Shown one piece after another: positions 34,347 to 43,898 of a stretch of DNA of 64,000 nt (positions within the stretch are counted from its first letter, which is position 1; each line of letters begins with the position of its first letter). The position numbers and the translations under genes are program-made. This DNA comes from Acidithiobacillus ferridurans. GTDB lineage: Bacteria > Pseudomonadota > Gammaproteobacteria > Acidithiobacillales > Acidithiobacillaceae. The notes below the pieces were generated by a model. That model saw only the letters and a program-made list of their open reading frames with translations, did no database searches and was not told the origin of the DNA. The stretch lies in NCBI RefSeq assembly GCF_003966655.1, contig NZ_AP018795.1, positions 2,373,501 through 2,437,500 on the forward strand. The letters are read 5' to 3'.

Positions 34347-35224
34347 ATGCCGCGTAAACCGATTGTACTCAGTATCGCCATGGGCCTCGCCGGATTAGGG
34401 GTTTTATCACTCTCTATACCGGCGTCTGCTGCGCCGTTTGATCTCAGTGTCATGCTGGGCGATCTCGGGATCAATCTCGGTAACACGGGCTTGCCCCTGC
34501 AATATGGCTATTTTGAGCCACCCTCCGCGTATACCAACTATTACAGTCAGCCACTCTATGCGCAGTACATGATGTGGTACTACTACCCGCAGACATATTA
34601 CCAATATTATCCGGCACCGCCCCCGCCTATGCCGGCGGGGGCACCGCCTCCACCGCCTCCACCACCTGGTGCGCCGCCGCCGCCACCACCTGGCACTTAT
34701 TTTAATTATCTGGGGTACAACCACCGCCACCGGCTCCACCTGGCGCACCACAACCACCCCCGCCTGGTCCTCCCGGTGGACCAGGCTTTGGGCCCCCAGG
34801 GGGACCACCACAGGGTCTCCAACCGGGTGGACCTGGATTCGGCCCACAACAAGGACCGCCTCCCGGAGGACCACCTGGAGGAGCTCAGTTCCAGCAAGGA
34901 CCAGCAGGAGGGCCTCCGCAGGGACCACAATTTGGTCCGAGAAGGGGGCCACCACAGGGTGGACCAGGAGGGCCGGGACCTCAACAGTTTCCCCAAGGAC
35001 CTATGGGTGGACCTGGATTCGGCCCACAACAAGGACCGCCTCCCGGAGGACCAGGACTTGGAGGACCTCTACAGGGACCACAATTTGGTCCGAGAAGGGG
35101 GCCACCACAGGGTGGACCGGGAGGGCCTGGACCTCAACAGCCACCCCACCAAGGACCTATGGGTGGTCCGCGTCCACCGGGAGGACCAGGTGGACCGCCC
35201 CCTGGAGGTCCCGGCGCACCTTAA
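34347..35224 (+). CDS. Secreted proline/glycine-rich repeat protein with apparent -1 frameshift
   Basis: A signal peptide (residues 1-28, ending ASA) is followed by a tyrosine-rich segment and proline runs. At about 34712-34715 (TAT CTG GGG TAC) the sensible reading moves to the -1 frame. There it continues as VQPPPPAPPGAPQPPPPG and repeated GGPGFGPQQGPPPGGP / GPQFGPRRGPPQGG blocks to a stop at 35224, just before a hairpin terminator. The zero frame continues to 35321 through the terminator with an unlikely H/D/R-rich sequence. One extra G would give a 292-residue protein. Function unknown, perhaps an extracellular matrix or cell-wall protein. Confidence 0.72.
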
Positions 35225-35230
35225 CGGCCA

Positions 35231-35267
35231 AAACAAAACGAGCCGCTCATCATGGGGCTCGTTGTTT
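35231..35267. terminator. Hairpin terminator after the proline-rich gene
   Basis: AACGAGCC at 35237-35244 pairs with GGCTCGTT at 35256-35263. The flanks A-rich on the left and T-rich on the right extend the stem with one bulge. It begins six bases after the -1-frame stop, which supports that frame as the real gene end. Confidence 0.75.
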
Positions 35268-35385
35268 GGTACTCTTTACGCCCTCAATAAACGAGAAAAC
35301 AGCATCCACAAGACCGAATGATGCATCCTATCCTGTAGACCAAGAACAAACCAATTGAACCGCCATCGACTTCAAAAGATCCCCC

Positions 35386-38300
35386 ATGACAGCACCAGAT
35401 ACCGCTAATTTTCTCACCCTGGACGCCCTGCTAACCAAGATTAATCAGATGATTTCTGGCGCTGAAGATGAGTCAGTACTTCTGCAACACATATGCGAAA
35501 TCGCTGTGCAGCAAAGCGGTCTGAAGCTGGCCTTTGTTTCCCGACCAGATACACAAGGGCGATTTCAGTTTCTTGCCGCTGCCGGACAAGTGGGCTACCT
35601 CAAAGATCTGTTCATCTCCAGTGATGCGCAGATTCCGGAAGGGCAAGGTCCCGCAGCTCGCGCTTGGCGCGAGGCGCGCGTTTATTTTGGCACTAATTTT
35701 ACGAAGGAGCCGTTCCTGGCCCCCTGGAAAAAGCGTGCGCAGGCCTATGGCCTGGCCGACAGCGCAACACTGCCCATCTTCCGCGACGGAAAGGTCTGGG
35801 CAATTTTATCGGTATATCGCGGCGACGAAGCCCAATTCGACGACGCCCTGCAGACCATACTGCAACAATTGTCCCTCCAGATCAGTCAGGGCCTGGAGCG
35901 ACTGCAGGATGTGCAGAGGTTGCGATTTTTGCGCGCATCGGTGGAGGCGCTGGAAGACGGCGTTACCATTGCTGACCCGCAAAGACACCTTATCTATGTC
36001 AACCAGGCTTTCCTGAAGCTCACCGGCTACGCCATGAAAGAAGTGCTTGGCCGCGACTGCAAGTTCCTGCAAGCCCCGCAGACCGATGCGCAGACAGTCC
36101 GGCAGATTGCTATTGCTTTGGCGCAGGAACAGTCCTACACCGGAGACATTCTCAACCAGCGCAAAGACGGCACCCTGTTCTGGAATCGGTTGCACATTGA
36201 CCCGGTTCTCAATGACCAGGGCGCATTGACCGGATTCATCGGCCTGCAACGGGACATCACACAAGAGCGCGAAAACAGGAACCTCATCCAGACACTGCTG
36301 GACAACGCGGCGGTGGGGATCACGGTAGTACGCCAACGCCAAATCGTGCAGTGCAACCAGCATCTAGCAGGCATGATAGGTCTGTCGCCAGAGCGCGTGA
36401 TTGGGCAAAGCACTCGGTTGTTTTACCCCGACGAGGCAACCTGGGAACGGATCGGACAGGCCTATGCCGAACTCCTCCAAACTGGATCGACCATTATCCG
36501 CCATGTAATGCTTGCGCACTACCACAATCAAAACCCACCAGTCGTCGACGCCTTTGTTAAATTGCTGGACGATCAGGAGACCTCCATCTGGACCGTGGTG
36601 GATGTGACGGAGTCGGTACAGCAGGCGCAACAGCTAAAGAAACTGCAAAATATCTATCAGGCGTTGACGGTAGAAGCGGATATTCTTCTGCAGGGGCGTA
36701 ATGTGCAGGACATGCTGGAAACCACCTGCACCCGGCTCGGGGAAATGGGTATCTTTCACACGGTCGGCGTTGTGCGTCCCGATGCGCAGGGAAGGGTGCG
36801 GGTGTTAGCTGGAGCGGGTCCCGGGATCGAGATGATGCAACCGTTTCAAATCCACGTGGACGATCCCTCTAGCATGTCTGCGCGCGCATGGCGCGAGCAG
36901 AGAACCATCGTACATTCCGATTTCTCCTCCTCACAGGCAGATCGTCCGTGGGGGCAGGTACTCGCTACATCCGGATGGGTTTCGGCATTGGCGACTCCCG
37001 TATGGCGAGATGGGACGCCCTTTGCCGTTATAAAATTTATTTCCACGGAGCAGGTGTTTGATGCCGATACCACCACCGCCTGTGAGCGCTTGGCCTCCTT
37101 GCTCGGCCATAGTCTCGACGAGCATGACCTCAAGGAGCACTTGCGTTTACTGCAGGAACAGGAGGCGAAGATCGCCAGGACCGACCTGCTCACGGGATTG
37201 CCCAACCGGCGCTTCCTGGAAATCCAGATGGAACAGGCCATGGCTCGTGCCGAACGCCACAACCAGCTCCTGGCGGTCTGCATGCTGGATCTGGACGGCT
37301 TCAAGCCTGTCAACGATACCTATGGCCATGGGGCCGGAGATGAAGTGCTGGTGGCCTTGGGAAAACGCCTGTCCGAAGCCTTGCGCAAATCGGACTTCGT
37401 CGCCCGCCTGGGAGGGGATGAATTCGTCCTGCTGGTGGAAGATCTCGAGGATCTGGACGATCTTGCCAACATCATGAAAAAGATCGAGGACACCATCACC
37501 GCCCCTATTCCGCTGATCAATGGCAAAAGCGTTCAGATCGGGGCGAGCATGGGGGTCGCCCTTTACCCCTTTGGGGATACAGACACGGGGGACAAACTCC
37601 TGCGCCTGGCGGATCAGGCCATGTACGAGAGCAAGGCAAATAAGGCGGCCCGGGAGCGCTTCTGGGTGCTTTTTGGCGAGGAAGTACAAAAAGAAAAATG
37701 CACCCCCGGGCAACAGCTTTTGGATGCTGGGGCTCTGGAGGTCTGGTATCAACCTGTCCTGGATAGCCGGACACGCAGGGTGGTCGGTGTCGAGGCCTTG
37801 GCACGTCTACGGGATACGGATGGTACCCTCTGGACGCCGGCGGAGTTCCTGCCGCAATTGCAGATTGGAAATCTTTCTGATCTGACCGGGAAAGTCTTGG
37901 CGCAGTCCTTGGCCGATCTGTCTCTTCTGGATGCACATGGATGGTCCCTATGGGTCTCTGTCAATCTGGATCCACGCTCCGTCTCGGAAGGCTGCATCAC
38001 CTGCCTACAGGAAATGATCGCCCAAAGCACAGTGGATCCCTCCCGCATCACTCTGGAGATTCTGGAGGGAGATGATTTCCTGGAACAGCAGAAGGCGTTG
38101 GATCATCTCCTGGAAATAAAAGCATTAGGTGTCCGGCTGGCCCTGGACGATGTGGGCAGCGCCTATAGTTCCCTGCTGCGGATAAAGGATCTTCCTATTG
38201 ATGAGATCAAACTGGACCAGAGCTTTATCCGCTCCTTGGAGCAGCGACCTCAGGATCTGCATTTTGTAGGTACCATTCAGGATCTCGCTGCTGGCATGGG

Positions 38301-38823
38301 CGTGGATCTGGTGGTGGAGGGGGTGGAAACGGAGGATATTCTGGATGCGATCATCGTCACGGGTGCGCAGTTCCTACAGGGCTACGCCATCGCCAAACCT
38401 ATGCCGCTATCAGAATTGCAGGCATTTCTCCAACGCCCCCCCTGCCATGGTCGACCGCATCCAACCAGTCTGCTGGGATTTTATGCCAAGCAAATCGCAG
38501 CCCATAATGCCCTAAAAAAAGCGATGCTCCATACCCCCCATCTAATAGACTATGTGGCAGTGGCCGACGCTACCATCTGTCCTGGCCATAACCATATCCG
38601 CAGATTAGGAATTGGTGACCACAAACGACTGGAGCGACTCCATCAGGAGTACCACCAATCCATTGCGGCCATGGGCGAACGGTCGATTTCCTCTCCGAAC
38701 AATGGTGACTGGAGCGACGTAGATTCAGCGGAGAATGCGTTCGAACAGGCCATTATAGGTGCTTACTGGTACAAGAAAATGGAAGACGGAAATCCGGCTT
38801 GTGAAGCAGAGAAGCCAACATGA
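35386..38823 (+). CDS. LOV-containing GAF-PAS-GGDEF-EAL c-di-GMP enzyme
   Basis: A 1145-residue cytoplasmic sensor. Order: GAF (about 20-175), LOV-type PAS (about 185-300), second PAS (about 300-420), GAF (about 430-580), GGDEF (site GGDEF at 676-680), EAL (E803-L805), and a helical C-terminus. The LOV features are strong: GRDCKFLQ with the flavin-adduct cysteine C225, then QRKDGTLFWNRLHIDPV and FIGLQRDIT, matching the FMN-contact N, N and Q positions; the usual N before C is D. GGDEF makes and EAL breaks c-di-GMP; both signatures are intact. The C-terminal tail has a possible zinc-binding helix (CPGHNHIRRLG). Confidence 0.88.
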   Translation: MTAPDTANFLTLDALLTKINQMISGAEDESVLLQHICEIAVQQSGLKLAFVSRPDTQGRFQFLAAAGQVGYLKDLFISSDAQIPEGQGPAARAWREARVYFGTNFTKEPFLAPWKKRAQAYGLADSATLPIFRDGKVWAILSVYRGDEAQFDDALQTILQQLSLQISQGLERLQDVQRLRFLRASVEALEDGVTIADPQRHLIYVNQAFLKLTGYAMKEVLGRDCKFLQAPQTDAQTVRQIAIALAQEQSYTGDILNQRKDGTLFWNRLHIDPVLNDQGALTGFIGLQRDITQERENRNLIQTLLDNAAVGITVVRQRQIVQCNQHLAGMIGLSPERVIGQSTRLFYPDEATWERIGQAYAELLQTGSTIIRHVMLAHYHNQNPPVVDAFVKLLDDQETSIWTVVDVTESVQQAQQLKKLQNIYQALTVEADILLQGRNVQDMLETTCTRLGEMGIFHTVGVVRPDAQGRVRVLAGAGPGIEMMQPFQIHVDDPSSMSARAWREQRTIVHSDFSSSQADRPWGQVLATSGWVSALATPVWRDGTPFAVIKFISTEQVFDADTTTACERLASLLGHSLDEHDLKEHLRLLQEQEAKIARTDLLTGLPNRRFLEIQMEQAMARAERHNQLLAVCMLDLDGFKPVNDTYGHGAGDEVLVALGKRLSEALRKSDFVARLGGDEFVLLVEDLEDLDDLANIMKKIEDTITAPIPLINGKSVQIGASMGVALYPFGDTDTGDKLLRLADQAMYESKANKAARERFWVLFGEEVQKEKCTPGQQLLDAGALEVWYQPVLDSRTRRVVGVEALARLRDTDGTLWTPAEFLPQLQIGNLSDLTGKVLAQSLADLSLLDAHGWSLWVSVNLDPRSVSEGCITCLQEMIAQSTVDPSRITLEILEGDDFLEQQKALDHLLEIKALGVRLALDDVGSAYSSLLRIKDLPIDEIKLDQSFIRSLEQRPQDLHFVGTIQDLAAGMGVDLVVEGVETEDILDAIIVTGAQFLQGYAIAKPMPLSELQAFLQRPPCHGRPHPTSLLGFYAKQIAAHNALKKAMLHTPHLIDYVAVADATICPGHNHIRRLGIGDHKRLERLHQEYHQSIAAMGERSISSPNNGDWSDVDSAENAFEQAIIGAYWYKKMEDGNPACEAEKPT

Positions 38824-38960
38824 TCTACGCCGCCTTGGCGGTGGAAGAACCGAGCAAAACCGGCCACTCTGCCACCCATGGCACCGATGCGATAAGAAAG
38901 AATGGTACAAATTATCTTGCTAGGCGATGGATTAAACCGTTGTCTCAAATTCAGGGTCAA

Positions 38961-39737
38961 CTATACCGTTTCTGGGGGTGCCCAGCGATGTCGCTCAGGG
39001 GCGGACAGTTGCCGGATGGCCTCCGCCTTCTTGCACAAATACAGTTGTTCTGCCTTTTGCAGTTGTGCTTTTGTCAGGTGAAAATAAATACCGACCAGAT
39101 ATCCATAGTGAGAATGAGAGAGAGTTTCTACCCGGACAATGGTGGCCGTGGTTTCGCAGCTGCCACAACCAGAGATCTCAAATTCCGCCAACAACATTTC
39201 TCCAGAGCGGAAATCTGCGGCATCGGTATAAAAACTTGCACCACTGGGACCAAAGTCATATAGCTTGGAGAGCAGTGTGCTCCCATTTCGGCGACGCACG
39301 ATAATGTCTCCGTCCAGGCGCAGACGTTGTTTTTGGCGGGCGCGTCGAGTCAACACCAGGTTCGGCCTACGAAAATGATGCGCACCTTTCTGAAAAGATT
39401 TCCAGTCCGCAAAAAAACCAAGAAGATTAGGTTTGGCGAAGAGAAATATAAGCGCTTTGTTATAGCTGGGGATTTCTCCGTTGGCCGGCGTCGTCGGCTC
39501 CAGGACCAAGTCCCCCATATCCCACCCCTGCGCATGGCAGAGAAGACCGTCATCATCCTCTTCTGGACCGTAAACAATGGCGCTCCGCCCCTCTACGGCA
39601 CCCAGAGCCTCCGGTTCTGGCAGTGGGAGTTCATCTGCCCCGCTGAGGAAGACCAGTGGTAGATATTCCACGAGTGGAAGTCCAGACCGATGCGGCAAAA
39701 TTAAGGCTAGCTCGGTATCGCTTTCGGTAAGGCTCAT
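38961..39737 (-). CDS. PilZ-domain c-di-GMP receptor
   Basis: A 258-residue protein whose C-terminal half has the PilZ signature: RARQKQRLRLD (RxxxR) and DFGPSGASF (DxSxxG-like), joined by beta strands. PilZ proteins bind c-di-GMP and change motility, secretion or polysaccharide export. The N-terminal about 125 residues are of a YcgR-like type but not assignable. It lies between two c-di-GMP turnover genes, so the three may form one signalling set. Confidence 0.82.
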   Translation of the reverse strand: MSLTESDTELALILPHRSGLPLVEYLPLVFLSGADELPLPEPEALGAVEGRSAIVYGPEEDDDGLLCHAQGWDMGDLVLEPTTPANGEIPSYNKALIFLFAKPNLLGFFADWKSFQKGAHHFRRPNLVLTRRARQKQRLRLDGDIIVRRRNGSTLLSKLYDFGPSGASFYTDAADFRSGEMLLAEFEISGCGSCETTATIVRVETLSHSHYGYLVGIYFHLTKAQLQKAEQLYLCKKAEAIRQLSAPERHRWAPPETV

Positions 39738-39841
39738 ATCCGATCATCCTATTTGTTTTGGTTTATCCAGCGGAAGCAATCCACACCATCAAAAACATGT
39801 TTTAATAATCTAATTTTATTAACAGTACGATTGTTTCACCT

Positions 39842-42481
39842 CTAGATATTATCCCGGCTTTCACCCGCCATGGCCAGCAATTCGGCCAGCAGCAAGCCAT
39901 TTTCCATATCCAGCAGCTTTCCCTGTTCCATGGCTCCATCTGCATCCCCAGCATCAAAGTGCAACTTGGCCACACGGGCGACCTGATGAAGGTGTTCGTG
40001 GCGAGTGAGGAGACGCATAAATTGGGGTGTCGCACCAAAACGTTGTTTTCCCTCCCCACGCAACCACAGACCCAGATGACAATACTCCTCGGCATCCTTT
40101 TCAATAACATGGGCGGGAAATGGGTTTTCCTGGCGCAGTGCGCCGATGAATTTCTGTACGCGCAGGATGTGCCCCTCCAGGATGGGCGACAGGATATTCA
40201 GGGGATGCAAGGAATCTTTCGTCCGTGGAGCCGGGCGAAAATGGGCTACCCAAGCAGGAACGTCCTCTGCCGGAATCGGTTTGGAGAAAAAATACCCTTG
40301 CAGGTGGTTACAGCCCGTCTTCACCAACAAGTCGACATGATCTGCCGTTTCTACCCCTTCCGCGATCACGTTCATACCCAGCATGCGGCTGGCCGTGATG
40401 ACCGCTGTAACGATAGCGAGATCCTTGGGGTCATCGATCACATCTCGCACGAAACTCTGGTCGATCTTGATGGAATCGGCAGGGAGCTGTTGGAGGTAAG
40501 TCAGAGAGGCGTTGCCCGTACCGAAGTCGTCGAGGGCAACGCGTACTCCCAAGCGATGGCAGGCGACCAGGAGTCTTTGCGCTTCTGGCATATCTCGCAA
40601 AGGAGCCGACTCGGTGATTTCGATCTCGACCAGCTCCGGCCGCAGGCCAGGGTACTTGGCCAACATCTCCTGGAGATCCTCCAGGAACCGGGCATCCAGC
40701 AGGTGACGGGTGCTGATATTGACCGACACACGCAGTGGATGGCCCGCCTCTTGCCAGAGGGCTGCCTGATGCAACGCCGCGTTCAGGACAAAGCGACCGA
40801 TGGAGCGCGCGAGGCGGGGATGGTCCAGGGCAGAGAAAAAGGCTGCAGGTGGAAGCAAGCCTCTCTCCGGGTGTTGCAGGCGGATGAGGGCCTCCACCCC
40901 TATCACCGCTCCGGCGCTGGACACGACCGGTTGGTAGTACAGCACCAGACGGTTTTCCTGCAACGCTTGTTCGAGCAGGGCACGCGTCCCCGCTTCAGTC
41001 TGCATGGCCTCATCCAGGGCTAAGCTATGCAGTTGAAACTGATCCCGGCCCGCGTCCTTGGCGGCATAGAGCGCCATATCGGCGTGCCGGATTAGGGTGC
41101 TGGCATCACTGTCATCCAGTGGGAAAAGGGTGATACCCAGGCTGCCGGTAACGCTGGCCGCTTCACCATCGATTTCCAGCGGCTCACGGAGGGCGGCGAG
41201 TAATCGTTCGCTGACACCGTCTAGATCGTCGAGGCGCTCCAGGTCTGGCAATATCAGGCCGAACTCGTCGCCACCCAGACGAGCAAGGATGTCTCCTGCC
41301 CGTAACTGCACCTGCAGCCTTTGCACCACGGCTTGCAGCACCTGATCTCCAGCACCATGCCCCAAGCGGTCATTCACCTGCTTGAAGCCGTCCAAATCCA
41401 GAATCGCTACCCCCAGAAGCCGCTCGTGGCGCAGTGTTTGGTTTCTAGCGTTCTCCAGGAAGTCCATGAAGAGGAAGCGGTTGGGCAGGGCGGTAAGGGG
41501 ATCGCGCAAAAATTGATTGCGTAGCAGAAATACCAGTTCCCCAAGATGGGCAAAGGCATTGAGGTATGCCGATCCAACCCGTTGGAAATAACCCTTTTCG
41601 CGCACGCCGATCAGGCCTGCGCCACGCAAATCCTCTGTCCCGAAAGGAAAGATGCCGATTTCCTCTACTTGGTTGCGCAAGGCCTTGATCCATTCCGGTG
41701 CTTGCGGATCATCCACGGCTTGGATGATGCTCTGCCCACTTCCCAACGCTTTCCAGCAGGGATCTCCGGTGCTCTTCTGGAGCTGTAGCCCTGGCGACAG
41801 AAGCCCGGCCTGGTGCTCCAAGGTTAAGGTCTCTCCCATGACGTCGCTCACCATGTAACCGGCCAGACGTACGCTGCCGCTCTTGGCCGGCAAGTCGTCG
41901 CAGATTTGCTGCAGCAAGTCTTCCGGCCGCAAAGACACCTTGCCGCGAGGGGCGGCAAGGACGCTCATCAGCACATTAGACAAGGCCAACCTCTCGGAAT
42001 CGGTCTCGCGGGAGGCGTGGGCGTAGCCCTCGAGCTGAAACATGAGGTCACCGACCAGCAGACGGAACAGGGCGTCCCGCAGCAAATCCCGGTCACTCTC
42101 GGGAACCTGCACCTGAAGTATTTTTTGCCAATGGCGCCAGTAGAGAATATAGGCGCCGGCGATCCAGGAGGGTCCGATGCCGAGGTGGTGGTGCAGAGCC
42201 CCGATTTTGCGCATGGACTCCCGCCACGGCCTATCCAGGCGGCTGACCAGAAGGCCTTTAGCGTGTTCCGTTTGCTTCTGGATCAGAGCGTCCAGACGCG
42301 CGCTGGAGAAATCCCGGAATACGGCGGCGGTGGCGGGATGACTGAGCAGATAATCGTAAAAAGCGTGGGCAAGCGCCGATGCTTCTTTATCCAAGGCATC
42401 GTGATAACGGTCGATGACCTGAAAGTCAGAATCCTGCAGGCCAAGAAACGCGGGTAGAGTGCCACTATTGTCAATAATCAT
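39842..42481 (-). CDS. Globin-coupled GGDEF-EAL protein with C-terminal CZB domain
   Basis: An 879-residue protein. Residues 1-160 form a globin-coupled sensor (proximal histidine probably H97 in IGALHHHLGIGPSWIAGAY). A GAF-like segment covers about 185-330, GGDEF lies at 403-407, EAL at 530-532 and intact downstream EAL motifs (DDFGTGNASLTYL, KIDQSFV). The last about 110 residues match the CZB pattern (EYCHLGLWL, RHEHLHQVA), a zinc-binding fold. Heme ligands such as O2 and zinc or redox state could thus set c-di-GMP levels. The start is the first ATG of the frame. Confidence 0.9.
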   Translation of the reverse strand: MIIDNSGTLPAFLGLQDSDFQVIDRYHDALDKEASALAHAFYDYLLSHPATAAVFRDFSSARLDALIQKQTEHAKGLLVSRLDRPWRESMRKIGALHHHLGIGPSWIAGAYILYWRHWQKILQVQVPESDRDLLRDALFRLLVGDLMFQLEGYAHASRETDSERLALSNVLMSVLAAPRGKVSLRPEDLLQQICDDLPAKSGSVRLAGYMVSDVMGETLTLEHQAGLLSPGLQLQKSTGDPCWKALGSGQSIIQAVDDPQAPEWIKALRNQVEEIGIFPFGTEDLRGAGLIGVREKGYFQRVGSAYLNAFAHLGELVFLLRNQFLRDPLTALPNRFLFMDFLENARNQTLRHERLLGVAILDLDGFKQVNDRLGHGAGDQVLQAVVQRLQVQLRAGDILARLGGDEFGLILPDLERLDDLDGVSERLLAALREPLEIDGEAASVTGSLGITLFPLDDSDASTLIRHADMALYAAKDAGRDQFQLHSLALDEAMQTEAGTRALLEQALQENRLVLYYQPVVSSAGAVIGVEALIRLQHPERGLLPPAAFFSALDHPRLARSIGRFVLNAALHQAALWQEAGHPLRVSVNISTRHLLDARFLEDLQEMLAKYPGLRPELVEIEITESAPLRDMPEAQRLLVACHRLGVRVALDDFGTGNASLTYLQQLPADSIKIDQSFVRDVIDDPKDLAIVTAVITASRMLGMNVIAEGVETADHVDLLVKTGCNHLQGYFFSKPIPAEDVPAWVAHFRPAPRTKDSLHPLNILSPILEGHILRVQKFIGALRQENPFPAHVIEKDAEEYCHLGLWLRGEGKQRFGATPQFMRLLTRHEHLHQVARVAKLHFDAGDADGAMEQGKLLDMENGLLLAELLAMAGESRDNI

Positions 42482-42906
42482 TCATGTACTCTTATATAAT
42501 GTTTATTAGGGGCTGATGTTCCTCTGCTTTTTTCAATCGATCAAGATCACTTCAACGTCATGCGGACAAGAAAAATATAGTATGGACTGGCCCGCCCTGT
42601 GAAAAAACTCGAAACCGGCCTTTTTGAGAGGGCAACCAGCCACGGGCGCCATGACTAACAATCAACAGGTTGCCGTTCTCGAAAATCACTCTTGATTGAG
42701 ATTCTCGATTTTACCTGCCTGATGACGGGTTTTGAGAGGACGTGACCATTCGCGCTTTTTCGTTACGCTGTAACAGCTTTTTACAGAACACCTGATTGCC
42801 CATCCAATTGTCCATCATGCAACAATATCAAAATAATCAATTGTTTTAGTGAATTAATGAATGCCGCAAACTGGCAAATGCCCACATGTTGCCCAAGTGG
42901 CCTCTT
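42482..42906. other. Gene-free structured region
   Basis: No coding frame is supported over these 425 bases. It holds an imperfect inverted repeat (GAGAGGGCAACC at 42626-42637 against GGTTGCCGTTCTC at 42668-42680) and several CTCGAAA / TTTTGAGAG motifs that could pair. The right part is AT-rich. It may be the remains of a mobile element end or a regulatory RNA; nothing can be named. Confidence 0.4.
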
Positions 42907-43094
42907 CTAGGCGTCAGTTTCCGTAACTAACTGCATCCTTCCGGCCTCATACAGGGCCTGCAACTCGGCGCGCACCACGTTGAGTTCCATATCAATCGAG
43001 GCAATAGGGGCGCCGCGCTGTTCGCGCCGCTGAAGCAGGATGTGGCGATCTTCTGGAGTTGGGCAATTCGGGTTTGGCGGTAGCTTTCGTTCAT
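42907..43094 (-). pseudogene. Small helical protein gene, apparently frameshifted
   Basis: An ATG at 43094 overlaps the stop of the AbiEii-like fragment (ATGA), then reads MNESYRQTRIAQLQK before losing coherence. Another frame continues with a convincing amphipathic helix (EDRHILLQRREQRGAPIASIDMELNVVRAELQALYEAG) to a stop at 42907. The join implies a one- or two-base indel. The coupling to the fragment suggests it was the partner gene of that unit. Confidence 0.5.
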
Positions 43095-43309
43095 GATGCT
43101 TCTCCTGTGGTGGCGGTCATGATCTGTAAGGTGCCGGTGATTTTTATCGGGCATGCTGACGCCTGGATAACCTGAGCCCGCTTGAGGAAAGGCATATTCC
43201 GAAGAATTGCGCTTTCATTCAGCTTACGGTCAGTAAACAGGTCAAAATCGACGGATTGCCTGTGCCCAAGCTGTAACGCGATGGCGGGTCCGCTGAATAT
43301 TAATACCAC
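43091..43309 (-). pseudogene. AbiEii-like nucleotidyltransferase fragment
   Basis: The 72-residue frame opens with SGPAIALQLGHRQSVDFDLFTDRKL, close to the GGTALALQLGHR-SVDFDFF motif of AbiEii/AbiGii nucleotidyltransferase toxins. The GG pair is altered (SGP) and the protein stops after about 70 residues, against 200 or more in intact members. It is therefore a remnant of a toxin-antitoxin or abortive-infection system. Confidence 0.65.
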
Positions 43310-43330
43310 CCCTTTTCGCGCATCAGAGGG

Positions 43331-43870
43331 TCAACCGGCCCGCGCCCAATCCTTATCGAACTGCGTTTGCAGCTTGCCGATGTCTGACCCGTTGAGCAGC
43401 AGGCCCATTTCCCGGTTATTGTCCAGGCTGGTCTGGGTGAAATTTTCGGAGCCGATGAAGGCCAGCGACTTGCCCGCGATCATCTTGGCGTGCATGTACA
43501 AGGGCTTTTTCGATAGCAAACGTACGCGACAGCCATGCTCCCGCAAGAAAGCCACAGCCCGCTTATCCTTCGCATTGATGCTGGCCGGCAGGATCATCCG
43601 GAGATTCCGGCCCTTCGCCGCCAGGGCATCCAGAATGGGTGCGTATGGCCCTAATTCCTCGCTCTCTACGTCGATGGGACCGGGCTGGTCGATCACTTGC
43701 AGCAGTTGCGCCGCAGACGTCCCCGGAGAAAGAACCAGCACCCGATGCGCGTAAGCGGGTGCGCGTTGATTGCCGCCCTGCGCCGCAGTCCAGTCCGCAT
43801 TGAACACCGCGTTGACCGCCTGAACCACGGTCGCGTTGCGTGTGACATCGACATACTCCCGGTTCCTGCG
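43331..43870 (-). pseudogene. Phospholipase-D-family protein, C-terminal half
   Basis: Frame from NREYVDVTRNATVVQAVNAVF to the stop at 43331. It contains one full HKD site (HAKMIAGKSLAFIGSENFTQTSLDNNREMG). The annotated opening (MYYFGIRIRR) comes from AT-rich island DNA, not from the gene. The missing first half with the other HKD lies at 58581-58943 in the same orientation. Two-HKD PLD proteins act as nucleases or phospholipases; splitting has presumably inactivated this one. Confidence 0.85.
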
Positions 43871-43874
43871 AATT

Positions 43875-43898
43875 CTTATTCCAAAATAGTACATAATT
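43875..43898. repeat. Left end inverted repeat of the island
   Basis: Reads CTTATTCCAAAATAGTACAT inward. It aligns with the right end, which has a few extra C and an AAG insertion. The motif TACATA recurs in a nearby perfect palindrome CTATGTA-TTTT-TACATAG at 43954-43971, a possible recombinase site. Confidence 0.6.

Noticed and set aside
34347..35321. Zero-frame reading of the proline-rich gene to 35321
   Set aside because: After residue 123 it is an unlikely H/D/R-rich sequence and passes through a hairpin terminator; the -1 frame gives clean repeats.
39959..41023. A 354-codon forward frame opposite the globin-GGDEF-EAL gene
   Set aside because: It has no recognisable domain and lies fully antisense to conserved EAL sequence.
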